Of a DNA stretch of 26,709 nucleotides, positions 1 through 8,468 are shown one piece after another. Position 1 is the first letter of the stretch. Each line of letters starts with the position of its first letter. The stretch spans positions 1-26,709 of the forward strand of contig JANPDI010000163.1 of the NCBI GenBank assembly GCA_031431435.1, read 5' to 3'. Source of the stretch: UKL13-2 sp031431435 (GTDB taxonomy: Bacteria > Pseudomonadota > Gammaproteobacteria > Burkholderiales > Usitatibacteraceae). The notes under the pieces are model-generated. The model had not been told where the DNA came from, did no database searches, and saw only the letters and a list, made by a program, of their open reading frames with translations. Position numbers and translations under genes: made by a program.

Positions 1-245
1 CGTGCCGAGCGTTCAAGTGCCAGCGCGGTGGCGCCGAGTTGCCGGGCACTTTGTGTCGCAAGTGTTGCGTTATAAACGGCCTTCTGGCTCTGCTCGGACA
101 GCCGCTGAATCGAAAAGGCGTTCGACACCAGGCCGGCAATCAGGGGCAGTGTGACAATCGCAAAGCCGACCAACAACAGGCCGAGGAACGATGTGGGATA
201 ACGTAGTTGCATCTTCTTGATGAGTGGCGTTTGGTTGGACCGCAT
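1..245 (-). CDS. Sensor histidine kinase, N-terminal part (runs off the window)
   Basis: Minus-strand frame open from an ATG at 245 to base 1, so only about 81 N-terminal residues are present. The visible part has a short basic cytoplasmic start and then a clear hydrophobic segment (FLGLLLVGFAIVTLPLIAGL, residues 20-39). The start of a periplasmic region rich in Q, S, A and R follows, including LSEQSQKAVYNATLATQSAR. This matches the N-terminus of GlrK/QseE-like HAMP sensor kinases of Betaproteobacteria, which phosphorylate a partner response regulator in response to envelope signals. The ATG at 245 has AAGAAG just upstream; an in-frame ATG at 212 is an alternative with a poorly spaced site. 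Catalytic domains lie outside the window, so the kinase assignment rests on family resemblance of the N-terminus only. Confidence 0.65.
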   Translation of the reverse strand, partial: MRSNQTPLIKKMQLRYPTSFLGLLLVGFAIVTLPLIAGLVSNAFSIQRLSEQSQKAVYNATLATQSARQLGATALALERSA

Positions 246-364
246 TAATCTTCTTATGTTTACAGAGCATTAGCAATGTGTGTGCCAGCCTTGACGTAGT
301 GGGCCGACTGTCGCAATGCTAGAATCAGCACATTCTCCGTGTCGCTGAAAACAGGAAACACCAA

Positions 365-580
365 ATGGCAATGTACGAATCCGACATCACCAAGTTTGTC
401 CGCGAAATGTTCGACAAGCAACCCGAACTCAAACAATTGCAAAGCCGCAACCGCGCGACATGGTGGGACAAGACGCTCGATCTTGAACAGTTAAAGCGCA
501 ATGATGCTTCAGAGGCGCCAAAGGCACCCTATGCCTACTTCCCGCTGCCACAGCAAGAGTCACCAAGCGACCAGAAATAA
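365..580 (+). CDS. DUF3460 family small protein
   Basis: A 71-residue soluble protein with no signal peptide or membrane segment. The core YESDITKFVREMF, then the RATWWDKTLDLEQLKR stretch with its WWDK motif, and a C-terminal proline/tyrosine-rich PYAYFPLP segment are typical of the DUF3460 family, found mainly in Betaproteobacteria. Function is unknown. The start at 365 is supported by AGGAA at 353-357 with 7 bases spacing; a second ATG two codons downstream is possible. The gene stands alone: it diverges from the sensor kinase start and converges on serB. A TTGACG at 291 and a TAGAAT at 320 lie upstream but are 23 bases apart, so no convincing promoter is claimed. Confidence 0.85.
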   Translation: MAMYESDITKFVREMFDKQPELKQLQSRNRATWWDKTLDLEQLKRNDASEAPKAPYAYFPLPQQESPSDQK

Positions 581-608
581 ATTGATAAAGTCGCCATTCG
601 GCGGGGTA

Positions 609-630
609 TTTCAGCCAATATTGCCTGAAA
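609..630. repeat. Imperfect palindrome between convergent genes
   Basis: TTTCAG at 609-614 pairs with CTGAAA at 625-630, and the centre contains CAATATTG, so 20 of 22 bases are self-complementary. It lies in the gap between the DUF3460 stop and the serB stop. A bidirectional transcription end signal is plausible, but the stem is AT-rich and no proper T-run follows on either strand. Confidence 0.3.
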
Positions 631-651
631 AAGCGCGCCCCTGCTAGTGGT

Positions 652-1302
652 TCATTCCGGGAATATCCCCAACACTTGATCCAGTCCGGCGTCGTTGATG
701 GCATGGGTCGCACTTGCCTGCACCACCGGCTTTGCGCGATAGGCGATTGAGGTGCCTGCCTCCGCCATCATTTTTAGATCGTTGGCACCGTCGCCGATGA
801 CCATGATTTTTTCGCGGCTGATGCCAAGCTTCTGCGCCGCGTCACGCACATGGCGCGCTTTGGCATTGGCATCACACAATTCACCCAACACTAGGCCGGT
901 GAGTTTGCCCTCGATAATGTCCAACCGGTTTGAAAACGCGGCGTCAATGCCCAGCCGCGCTTTCAGACGCTCGGTAAAAAAGGTAAATCCACCCGACACC
1001 AGCAGCGTATAAATCCCGGCGTTGTGTGCGGCCCTGACCAATATGTCGGCACCGGGTGAGAGTCGCAGACGTTCATCGTAAACCCGCTGCAATACCGATT
1101 CATCGAGCCCGCGCAATAATGCGACGCGCTGCCGGAGCGACGCCGGCCAATCGATTTCGCCACGCATGGCGGATGCCGTGATCGCGGCCACTTCGGCTTT
1201 TTTCCCGGCGAAGTCGGCAATCTCGTCGATGCATTCGATGGTAATGAGCGTGGAATCCATGTCCATCGCCAGCAATCGAAAATCGCTGAATTTCATCGGC
1301 AT
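652..1302 (-). CDS. serB: Phosphoserine phosphatase SerB
   Basis: Haloacid dehalogenase superfamily phosphatase that hydrolyses L-phosphoserine to serine, the last step of serine synthesis, in the cytoplasm. The 216-residue product has HAD motif I DMDST (nucleophile D14, acid/base D16), motif II in LLVSGG, and motif III/IV with the conserved lysine region and VIGDGANDLKMM near residue 170. IECIDEIAD after motif I is the typical SerB cap segment. The protein is the short, single-domain form without the N-terminal ACT-like region found in some SerB proteins. The start at 1302 has little Shine-Dalgarno signal, and an in-frame ATG at 1296 is equally possible. It begins 15 bases after the mfd stop on the same strand, so it is probably cotranscribed with mfd. 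Confidence 0.93.
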   Translation of the reverse strand: MPMKFSDFRLLAMDMDSTLITIECIDEIADFAGKKAEVAAITASAMRGEIDWPASLRQRVALLRGLDESVLQRVYDERLRLSPGADILVRAAHNAGIYTLLVSGGFTFFTERLKARLGIDAAFSNRLDIIEGKLTGLVLGELCDANAKARHVRDAAQKLGISREKIMVIGDGANDLKMMAEAGTSIAYRAKPVVQASATHAINDAGLDQVLGIFPE

Positions 1303-1317
1303 ATTTTTATTGTCATG

Positions 1318-4300
1318 TTATGCGGCCGCCTTGATTTTTCCCGCGGCGACTTTTGCCGCGGGTTCGACCGGCGCCAGTTCGCGCAAGACCATTTTGATTT
1401 CGAGCACACGTTCGTGCAGATTGACGAGTGGCTTTTCAATTCTGAGTTTGTCCTGTCCGGCAAATTTGAAATGACGTTTTTGCTGGACCATCTGGATGAC
1501 GCGATGGGGATGTATCGGCGTATCGGGTCCGAATTGAATGCTGATCGACGCGACGCTCGCATCAATCTTGATCAAGTCGAGCGGCTTGCCGATGATGCGC
1601 AGCTCATGGCTGTCAAACAACGTGGCGGCGGCATCCGGCAGCGTGCCGAAACGGTCAACCAATTCTTCTCTCAATTCGCCGAGCATGGCGGCCGATTCAC
1701 AATTGGCAAGGCGCTTGTAGATGACAAGGCGTTCGTGCACATCACCACAATAGGTGTCCGGCAGCAACGCCGGCGCATGCAGATTGATCTCGGTTGACAC
1801 ACTTAGCGGTTTGGAGAGATCGGGTTCTTTGCCGGCCTTTAATGATTTCACCGCGTGGTTGAGCATGTCGGTATATAGGGTGAAGCCGATGTCCTGAATC
1901 CCGCCGGATTGAGAATCGCCCAACACCTCGCCTGCGCCGCGAATTTCCAGATCGTGCATCGCCAGATAAAAACCCGCCCCCAGATCTTCCATCGCCTGAA
2001 TTGCCTCGAGCCGGCGTTTGGCGTTTATGTTTAATGCTTCGTCTGGCGGGGTCAGCAAATATGCGTACGCCTGATGGTGTGAACGTCCGACCCGGCCGCG
2101 CAATTGATGCAACTGGGCGAGGCCGAACTTATCCGCGCGATGGATCAGAATGGTATTGGCGGTGGGCACATCAATACCGGTTTCGATAATGGTCGAACAC
2201 AGCAGCACGTTTGCCTTCTGGTGATAGAAGTCACGCATCACCCGCTCAAGTTCACGTTCGGGCAATTGCCCGTGCGCAATGGCAATACGTGCTTCAGGTA
2301 CCAACCGCTCGAGCCGTTCCAACTGGTTTTGAATCGTCTCAACCTCGTTGTAAAGGTAATAAACCTGGCCGCCGCGTTTTAACTCGCGCATGATGCCTTC
2401 GCGGATGGTGCCATCCGAAATCGTGTGTACAAAGGTCTTGATGGCGAGGCGGCGCTGTGGTGCCGTGGCAATCACCGAAAAATCACGCAAACCCTCGAGT
2501 GACATGGCGAGCGTGCGTGGAATCGGCGTTGCCGTGAGCGTGAGCACATCAACCTCAGCGCGCAGGGCTTTGAGCACCTCTTTTTGCCGCACGCCAAAAC
2601 GGTGCTCCTCATCAATGATGACCAGCCCCAGGTTTTTGAAGACCACATCTTTTTGAATCAGCTTATGTGTGCCAATGGCAATGTCGACCGTGCCGTCGGC
2701 AAGACCCTTGATGGCTTCGCCGGTTTCCTTGGCGCTGCGAAAGCGCGAAAACTCGGCGAGCTTCACCGGCCACTCGGCAAAACGGTCCGAGAAATTCTGG
2801 AAGTGCTGTTCGGCCAACAGGGTTGTTGGCACCAGGATGGCAACCTGCTTGCCGGCGTTCACCGCGATAAAGGCGGCGCGCAATGCGACTTCTGTTTTGC
2901 CGAAACCGACGTCACCGCAAACCAGACGATCCATCGGCCGTCCGGACGTCATGTCAGCCTGCACCGCTTGGATGGCGGCCATCTGATCGGGTGTTTCTTC
3001 GAATGGAAAGGTGGCCGAGAATGCGTCGAATTCGTTTTGCTTCAGTGGAAACGAAAATCCCTGGCGTGCGGCGCGGCGGGCATACAGGTTGAGCAACTCG
3101 GCGGCGGTGTCGCGGATCTGCTCGGCGGCTTTGCGTTTTGCCTTCTCCCATTGACCCGAGCCCAAACGGTGTAGCGGCGCATTATCGGGATTGGCGCCGG
3201 TGTAACGCGAAATCGCCGCAAGTTGCGCCACCGGCACAAATAGTTTGTCGTTACCGTCGTAGTGCAATTCAAGGAACTCGGTATTGCCTTCGCCGAGGTC
3301 CATCGACACCAGTCCCATGTAGCGGCCGATGCCATGGTTTTCGTGCACCACCGGGTCACCGAGTTTGACTTCCGCCAGATCACGCAGCATTCCTTCTGCC
3401 GTGCTGCGGTTGCGTTTGCCGTCGGCACGCCGCCGCGATTGTTTGACTTCGCTGGCGTATAACTCGTTCTCGGTGACAATCGCGAGCTTGTGATCAACGT
3501 CGATAAACCCGTGCTGAATGGGCGAGACGGTCACAAACAAACGTGAAGCAGGATCTGGGCTTTCAGCCAAAAATGCCTGGAACTCGCCACCCGCTGCGGC
3601 ACTCAGATGGTGATCCTTAAAAAACGAAAGGATGGTTTCGCGCCGGCCGAGACTTTCGGCCGCCACCACGATACGGCCATCAAACTGCGACACGTGTTGT
3701 TTGAATCGCGCCAATGGATCGGCCGCCTTGCGATCAACATCAATGACCGGCAGCGCCGCCATCGGTTGCGCAATGTCGGTCGTGGCCAGACGGGCAAAAC
3801 GGGCGATGCCGGCAAACAACTCATCGGTTGGCAGAAAAACGTCTTTTGGTGGCAGCAGCGGGTGATCACGATCACCTCGCATCAAATCGTAGCGTGACTT
3901 TACGTCGCGCCAGAATGCGTCGGCAATATCCTCGACCTTGCCGTGCAAAAACACGCGGGTGTTCTCCGGGAGGTAGTCAAACACGCTTGCGGTGGACGAG
4001 AAAAACAGCGGCAGGAAATATTCAATGCCGTTTGGTGCCAGGCCGCTTGAGACATCTTTATACATCCGTGACTTTGACGGGTCGCCCTCAAACCGGTCGC
4101 GGAACTGTTCACGAAACTGATTTTGCCCGGCCTTGTCGAGTGGAAATTCGCGTGCGGGCAACAGGCGGATTTCGTTGACCGGATAGATGCTGCGTTGTGT
4201 GTCGATGTCAAAGGTGCGAATTGCTTCGATCTCGTCGCTAAACAAATCAATCCGGTAAGGGATGGTCGAGCCCATCGGAAACAGATCAATCAGGCCGCCG

Positions 4301-4752
4301 CGAATCGCGTATTCACCGGGTGCCATGACTTGTTTGACCGCCGAGTAACCGGCAAAAACCAGATCGGTTCGAAACTGTTCGAGATCGAGTTTGGTTTTGA
4401 CACGCAGGAAAAATGCCCGCCCGGCGAGATATTCGCGCGGCGCCAGCCTTGTCATCGCCGTGGTGACCGGCACAATGCCCAGATCAAAATCACCCTTGGC
4501 AAATCGATACAGCGTGGCGACGCGTTCAGACACCAGATCCGGATGCGGTGAGAACCGGTCATACGCAAGTGTCTCCCAGTCAGGCAGCCGGCAGATGCGA
4601 CATTGCGGCGCGAACCAGGCAATCTCGTTGGTCAGCCGCTCGGCATCGGCGGCGTCCGCACAAAGCACCAACAACGGCAACGGCGAACCCGTTGCAACGG
4701 CACGCGCCAACAACAGCGCATCAGACGATCCGGTAAAAAAAGTTGCGGTCAC
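1318..4752 (-). CDS. mfd: Transcription-repair coupling factor Mfd
   Basis: Large DNA translocase that removes RNA polymerase stalled at lesions and recruits UvrA for nucleotide excision repair. The 1144 residues match the usual length of about 1150. In order: a UvrB-like N-terminal region containing LPDWETLAYDRFSPH; an RNA polymerase-interacting domain at about residues 455-525 (KLGDPVVHENHGIGRY, FLELHYDGNDKLFVPV); Walker A GDVGFGKT at 613-620; the DEEH helicase box at 714-717 followed by RFGVRQ; TATPIPRTL; the RGRVGRS motif VI; then the C-terminal TRCF domain. All ATPase motifs are intact. The start is GTG at 4752, which overlaps the stop of the upstream kinase gene as GTGA, so translation is probably coupled. 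Confidence 0.97.
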   Translation of the reverse strand: MTATFFTGSSDALLLARAVATGSPLPLLVLCADAADAERLTNEIAWFAPQCRICRLPDWETLAYDRFSPHPDLVSERVATLYRFAKGDFDLGIVPVTTAMTRLAPREYLAGRAFFLRVKTKLDLEQFRTDLVFAGYSAVKQVMAPGEYAIRGGLIDLFPMGSTIPYRIDLFSDEIEAIRTFDIDTQRSIYPVNEIRLLPAREFPLDKAGQNQFREQFRDRFEGDPSKSRMYKDVSSGLAPNGIEYFLPLFFSSTASVFDYLPENTRVFLHGKVEDIADAFWRDVKSRYDLMRGDRDHPLLPPKDVFLPTDELFAGIARFARLATTDIAQPMAALPVIDVDRKAADPLARFKQHVSQFDGRIVVAAESLGRRETILSFFKDHHLSAAAGGEFQAFLAESPDPASRLFVTVSPIQHGFIDVDHKLAIVTENELYASEVKQSRRRADGKRNRSTAEGMLRDLAEVKLGDPVVHENHGIGRYMGLVSMDLGEGNTEFLELHYDGNDKLFVPVAQLAAISRYTGANPDNAPLHRLGSGQWEKAKRKAAEQIRDTAAELLNLYARRAARQGFSFPLKQNEFDAFSATFPFEETPDQMAAIQAVQADMTSGRPMDRLVCGDVGFGKTEVALRAAFIAVNAGKQVAILVPTTLLAEQHFQNFSDRFAEWPVKLAEFSRFRSAKETGEAIKGLADGTVDIAIGTHKLIQKDVVFKNLGLVIIDEEHRFGVRQKEVLKALRAEVDVLTLTATPIPRTLAMSLEGLRDFSVIATAPQRRLAIKTFVHTISDGTIREGIMRELKRGGQVYYLYNEVETIQNQLERLERLVPEARIAIAHGQLPERELERVMRDFYHQKANVLLCSTIIETGIDVPTANTILIHRADKFGLAQLHQLRGRVGRSHHQAYAYLLTPPDEALNINAKRRLEAIQAMEDLGAGFYLAMHDLEIRGAGEVLGDSQSGGIQDIGFTLYTDMLNHAVKSLKAGKEPDLSKPLSVSTEINLHAPALLPDTYCGDVHERLVIYKRLANCESAAMLGELREELVDRFGTLPDAAATLFDSHELRIIGKPLDLIKIDASVASISIQFGPDTPIHPHRVIQMVQQKRHFKFAGQDKLRIEKPLVNLHERVLEIKMVLRELAPVEPAAKVAAGKIKAAA

Positions 4753-6116
4753 AACACAGCGTCCCTCGGCGGCACCGGTAGAAACGTCAGGAGTGCGTGT
4801 TTGGCGGCGGCAGCGGATTGGAAGCGATCTGCCGGCTGTTTGGCCAGCATCTGGTCGATCAGCGGTTGCAGGTGGCGGATGCGCAGGGGTAGCAGCGGAA
4901 TTTCATCGTGAATATGCCGAAAAATCACCTGCGCCGGTGTGTCGCCGGAAAATGGCACGTCGCCGGTGAGCAGCTCTGTGAGGATAATGCCCGCTGAATA
5001 AATATCAGCCGTCGTTTCAATCGGCATCCCCGCACCCTGCTCGGGGCTGACATACACGGGTGTGCCAAGTGCTTTGCCGCTTTTTGCCGCCCGGCTGCCA
5101 TCCACTGACTGACCGGCTGGTGTGGCAATGTCAAAATCAATCAACACAACACTGTTATCAGGTCTGAAGAAAACGCTTTCCGGCTTCAGATCGGCGTGTA
5201 CCAATCCCAGTGCGTGAAAGGCAATCAAGGCATCCAGGATGCCTGCCATGATGGTCAGCGATGCGGCGCTATCAAGGTCATTTTTCATGCGCCTGCGCAG
5301 ATCGCCCAGCACCAGATATTCCATCACAACGTATAAGAATCCGCTGGTGACGCCGGTGTCGATTGTTCTGACGATGTTCGCGCTTTGACAACCGCCCAGA
5401 AGATGCTGGCGTGCACAAATTGCACTGACCGCGCCAATATTGCTCAACGGCGCATCGGTAAACATCTTGATGACCACCTGATCATGGCGGTCAATATGCT
5501 CGGCAAAAAAAACCTCGGCGTGCGGTCCGCTGGCCAGACGCGACAAAAAACGATATCCGTCGATCTCGACCGCGGTGCGATTGCCCTGCCAGGCAAATAC
5601 AAATTCACCAAAGCCTGCGGCGGTGTCCGGTTGCCGGGGCGTGGCATCAACGGCGCCGGCGATCGGCATGGAATCCGTGCCGGTACCGCGGGCAGCGGCA
5701 ACCGCACCGTCAATAGACCGGTACAACCGCTTAGAGGAGAGCGCATCCTTGCGCAGCACGTCAAACGCGCCCGCGGCAATGAACTCGTCTGGAAGCCGGG
5801 TCAACTCATTTGCGCCGAGCATGATAATCGGCGCGCAATCCTCGCGGCCGGTCAGGCGTGCAATGGCATCAAGCGTATCCTTGCGTGTCCCAAGGCCGCC
5901 CATGATGATGACGTCGCCGCGGGTGCCAAACAAAAAGCTCGCGCCGCGCATCGTTTGTGAAAACGGGTCAATCACTTCAAGCGATGCATCTGGATAACGT
6001 GTCTTGATGATGCTGGCGAGTAACAGGCGCAACCCCGCCGACCCGTCGATGATCGAGATTCGCAGGGGCGATGACCGTTCGGGTGTCATTTCTCCGATGC
6101 GTTGAAGCCGGCTCAT
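4749..6116 (-). CDS. Pseudo-receiver / serine-threonine protein kinase fusion
   Basis: A 455-residue protein from the chosen start. Residues about 18-145 have the fold pattern of a response-regulator receiver (LRISIIDGS, GDVIIMGGLG, APIIMLGA, GAFDVLRKD). The expected phospho-acceptor Asp is replaced in the MGG turn, although the conserved Lys is kept. Residues about 187-444 are a Hanks-type kinase: loop LASGPHAEVF, VVIK lysine (about K217), catalytic loop HADLKPES, IDFD for DFG, and GTPVYVSPEQ. The catalytic Asp and Lys are present, but the HRD Arg is Ala and the metal-binding Asn is Ser. It has no membrane segment. It lies between fumarase and mfd and overlaps mfd by 4 bases. The start is uncertain: 6116, 6089 (GGAGAA nearby) or 6194, which would overlap the fumarase end. 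Confidence 0.85.
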   Translation of the reverse strand: MSRLQRIGEMTPERSSPLRISIIDGSAGLRLLLASIIKTRYPDASLEVIDPFSQTMRGASFLFGTRGDVIIMGGLGTRKDTLDAIARLTGREDCAPIIMLGANELTRLPDEFIAAGAFDVLRKDALSSKRLYRSIDGAVAAARGTGTDSMPIAGAVDATPRQPDTAAGFGEFVFAWQGNRTAVEIDGYRFLSRLASGPHAEVFFAEHIDRHDQVVIKMFTDAPLSNIGAVSAICARQHLLGGCQSANIVRTIDTGVTSGFLYVVMEYLVLGDLRRRMKNDLDSAASLTIMAGILDALIAFHALGLVHADLKPESVFFRPDNSVVLIDFDIATPAGQSVDGSRAAKSGKALGTPVYVSPEQGAGMPIETTADIYSAGIILTELLTGDVPFSGDTPAQVIFRHIHDEIPLLPLRIRHLQPLIDQMLAKQPADRFQSAAAAKHALLTFLPVPPRDAVL

Positions 6117-6151
6117 CGTGGTGGCATCATGTTGGGGTCGTGCACGGCTTT

Positions 6152-7666
6152 CTACATCACAACAACAGGGATCTTGCCGATCTTTGCGCGCCATTCCTGC
6201 GGTCCGGTGCGATGCACCGCATTGCCGGTCGAATCAACCGCCACAATGACCGGCATATCCTGCACATCAAATTCATAAATGGCTTCCATCCCCAGGTCTT
6301 CGAACGCAACCAGGCGCGAGGTTTTGATGGCCTTGGAAACCAAATATGCCGCGCCACCGACGGCGATGAAATAGGTCGCGCCGTTTTTCTTGATGTTTTC
6401 GATGGTGGCGGTGCCACGTTCGGATTTTCCGATCATGCCGATCAGGCCGGTTTTTTCGAGCATGTCTGCCGTGAACTTGTCCATGCGCGAAGCGGTGGTC
6501 GGGCCGGCCGGGCCGACAACTTCATCGCGCACCGGATTCACCGGGCCGACGTAATAAATGATGCGATCGGTGAAATCCGCCGGCAGTTTTTCGCCCGTCT
6601 TGATCATGTCGGTGAGCCGTCGGTGCGCGGCATCGCGACCGGTGAGGATTTTCCCCGTTAGCAGCACCCGGTCGCCAGACTTTAATTGCCCGAGTTCGGC
6701 CTTGGTAATGCCGTCAATATTCACCCGCTTGGAGGTCGACAAATCCATTGTCAATTTCGGCCAATCATCAAGTGACGGCGGCGTCAAAATTGCCGGGCCA
6801 CTGCCGTCGAGCGTGAAATGTACGTGCCTTGTTGCGGCGCAGTTTGGCAGCAGGGCCACCGGCTTTGACGCGGCATGGGTCGGATAGTCGACCACCTTTA
6901 CATCAAGTACCGTCGCAAGCCCGCCGAGGCCTTGTGCGCCGATGCCAAGCGCGTTAACTTTCTCGAACAACTCCAAACGCAATTCTTCCGCCCGATTTGA
7001 CGGGCCGCGTGCTTGCAGCTGGTGAATATTCATCGGCTCCATCATCGCCCACTTCGCCATCAGCATGGCTTTTTCCGGTGAACCACCGATGCCGAGCGAT
7101 AACAATCCCGGCGGGCACCAATCGGCACCCATGGTCGGCACCACCGTCAAGACCCAGTCAACGATGTTGTCATTGGGCAGCAACATGGCAAATTTTGACT
7201 TGTTCTCCGAACCGCCGCCCTTTGCCGCAACAATGACCTCGACCTTGTCGCCCGGCACAATTTCGATATGCGTGACACCCGGCGTATTGTCCGTGGTGTT
7301 TTTGCGTTTGCCATCGGGGTCGATGAGCATCGAGCCGCGCAACGGATTGTTGACGTCGGTATAGGCGCGGCGCACACCTTCATTGACCATCTGCTCGGGC
7401 GTCATAGGTCCTTCAAAGCGTGCGTCCATACCGACGCGGATAAAGGCGATACAAATCCCGGTGTCCTGACAAATCGGCCGGTGGCCTTCTGCCGCCATGC
7501 GCGAATTGATCAGGATCTGCGCCATGGCGTCCTTGGCCGCCGGTGACGCTTCATTCAGGTAAGCCTCGTGCAACGCCTTGATGTAGTCCACCGGATGGTA
7601 ATAACTAATGAACTGGAATGCATCGGCGACCGAGGCGATAAAGTCTTCCTGTTTGATGGTGTTCAT
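6152..7666 (-). CDS. fumA: Class I fumarate hydratase (4Fe-4S fumarase)
   Basis: Catalyses fumarate plus water to L-malate in the TCA cycle, using an oxygen-labile 4Fe-4S cluster. The 504-residue protein carries the class I hallmarks: RPICQDTGI (C66), GADWCPPG (C184) and LPNCAATRH (C276). These three cysteines have spacing close to the cluster ligands of E. coli FumA. GGGSENKS, TGKILTGRDAAHRR, YYVGPVNP and VGPAGPTTASRMD are also present, and both the alpha-like and beta-like halves are intact. The start at 7666 has GGAG eight bases upstream. It follows the UPF0114 gene by 14 bases and precedes the kinase gene on the same strand. The letter A only denotes class I; fumB or plain fum would be equally fair. 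Confidence 0.93.
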   Translation of the reverse strand: MNTIKQEDFIASVADAFQFISYYHPVDYIKALHEAYLNEASPAAKDAMAQILINSRMAAEGHRPICQDTGICIAFIRVGMDARFEGPMTPEQMVNEGVRRAYTDVNNPLRGSMLIDPDGKRKNTTDNTPGVTHIEIVPGDKVEVIVAAKGGGSENKSKFAMLLPNDNIVDWVLTVVPTMGADWCPPGLLSLGIGGSPEKAMLMAKWAMMEPMNIHQLQARGPSNRAEELRLELFEKVNALGIGAQGLGGLATVLDVKVVDYPTHAASKPVALLPNCAATRHVHFTLDGSGPAILTPPSLDDWPKLTMDLSTSKRVNIDGITKAELGQLKSGDRVLLTGKILTGRDAAHRRLTDMIKTGEKLPADFTDRIIYYVGPVNPVRDEVVGPAGPTTASRMDKFTADMLEKTGLIGMIGKSERGTATIENIKKNGATYFIAVGGAAYLVSKAIKTSRLVAFEDLGMEAIYEFDVQDMPVIVAVDSTGNAVHRTGPQEWRAKIGKIPVVVM

Positions 7667-7680
7667 TGTTGCGTCTCCAA

Positions 7681-8352
7681 TCAGTGTTGCGGCGGGTTTT
7701 TGCCCGGCTGAATGAGGATGCGATCACACGCGGCAATGGCCATGGCCGAGAATAAAAATGCCATGTGAATGATCGTCTGCCACATCAGCACTTTTTCATC
7801 GTACTTGTCCGCGCTGATAAAGGTCTTTAACAGGTGGATCGACGAGATGCCGATGATGGCGGTGGCCAGCTTGACCTTTAATACCGACGCATTGACGTGT
7901 GACAGCCATTCCGGCTGATCCGGGTGTCCGTCCAGACGCAGGCGGGAAACAAATGTTTCGTACCCGCCGACAATCACCATGATCAGCAGGTTGGAAATCA
8001 TGACCACGTCGATCAGTGCCAGCACCACCAGCATGATCACGGTTTCATTGAGTTTTGGCGCGGCAAATATTGCGTTGCCGGCAATGTCGAGAACGGGCTT
8101 TTGTGCCGCATCGAGCAACGGTGCCGCCTTATAGCCGACTGATTCAATCAATTGGCGTAACGCCTCCTGATTGCCAAAAATGGCCTCAACCAAATGTACC
8201 AGTTCGACCCAGAAGTGAAACACGTACACCGCCTGTGCGACGATCAGGCCGATATAAAGCGGCATTTGCAGCCAGCGGCTCCAAAAAATAAAGTTTGCCA
8301 GTCCGCCAAGGGCGACGGAACGTTCAGGTATTGCCGGTTTTTGATTTGACAT
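7681..8352 (-). CDS. UPF0114 (YqhA-like, TIGR00645) membrane protein
   Basis: A 223-residue inner-membrane protein of unknown function. It starts with the family pattern FIFWSRWLQMPLYIGL, followed by a first membrane helix. A hydrophilic insert of about 50 residues (about 58-105) makes it longer than the roughly 165-residue E. coli YqhA. Further helices are MLVVLALIDVVMISNLLIMV, KLATAIIGISSIHLL and IIHMAFLFSAMAIAA. The family signature VIVGGYETFVSR and the LKVKLA stretch are intact. Fumarase starts 14 bases downstream, so the two are probably cotranscribed. The start codon lacks a normal Shine-Dalgarno: a terminator hairpin and T-run lie directly upstream, which may affect expression. Confidence 0.87.
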   Translation of the reverse strand: MSNQKPAIPERSVALGGLANFIFWSRWLQMPLYIGLIVAQAVYVFHFWVELVHLVEAIFGNQEALRQLIESVGYKAAPLLDAAQKPVLDIAGNAIFAAPKLNETVIMLVVLALIDVVMISNLLIMVIVGGYETFVSRLRLDGHPDQPEWLSHVNASVLKVKLATAIIGISSIHLLKTFISADKYDEKVLMWQTIIHMAFLFSAMAIAACDRILIQPGKNPPQH

Positions 8353-8391
8353 AAAAAATAGTAAACCCCGACAAACGCAAATTTGCCGGGG
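8353..8391 (-). terminator. Rho-independent terminator of the acyl-CoA synthetase operon
   Basis: On the minus strand, a 10-base arm (8391-8382) pairs with a second arm (8375-8366) across a 6-base loop. All pairs are Watson-Crick except one G-T. A T-rich run (TTTACTATTTTTT) follows and ends at the ATG of the UPF0114 gene at 8352. It fits termination of the synthetase transcript, but there is no room between it and the next start codon for a separate promoter. Confidence 0.75.
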
Positions 8392-8468
8392 AAATAGAGT
8401 TGGAGAAGCTGTAAGGGAAATACAGTTTCAGTGCAATTTATTACAAAAACAAGAATACGGCCGAACCA

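Noticed and set aside
291..325. Promoter for the DUF3460 gene from TTGACG and TAGAAT
   Set aside because: The 23-base spacer is too long for a sigma-70 promoter.
6117..6194. Longer kinase gene start overlapping the fumarase end
   Set aside because: The extra residues (Cys- and charged-rich) precede the receiver-like domain and overlap fumarase coding sequence; shorter starts fit better.
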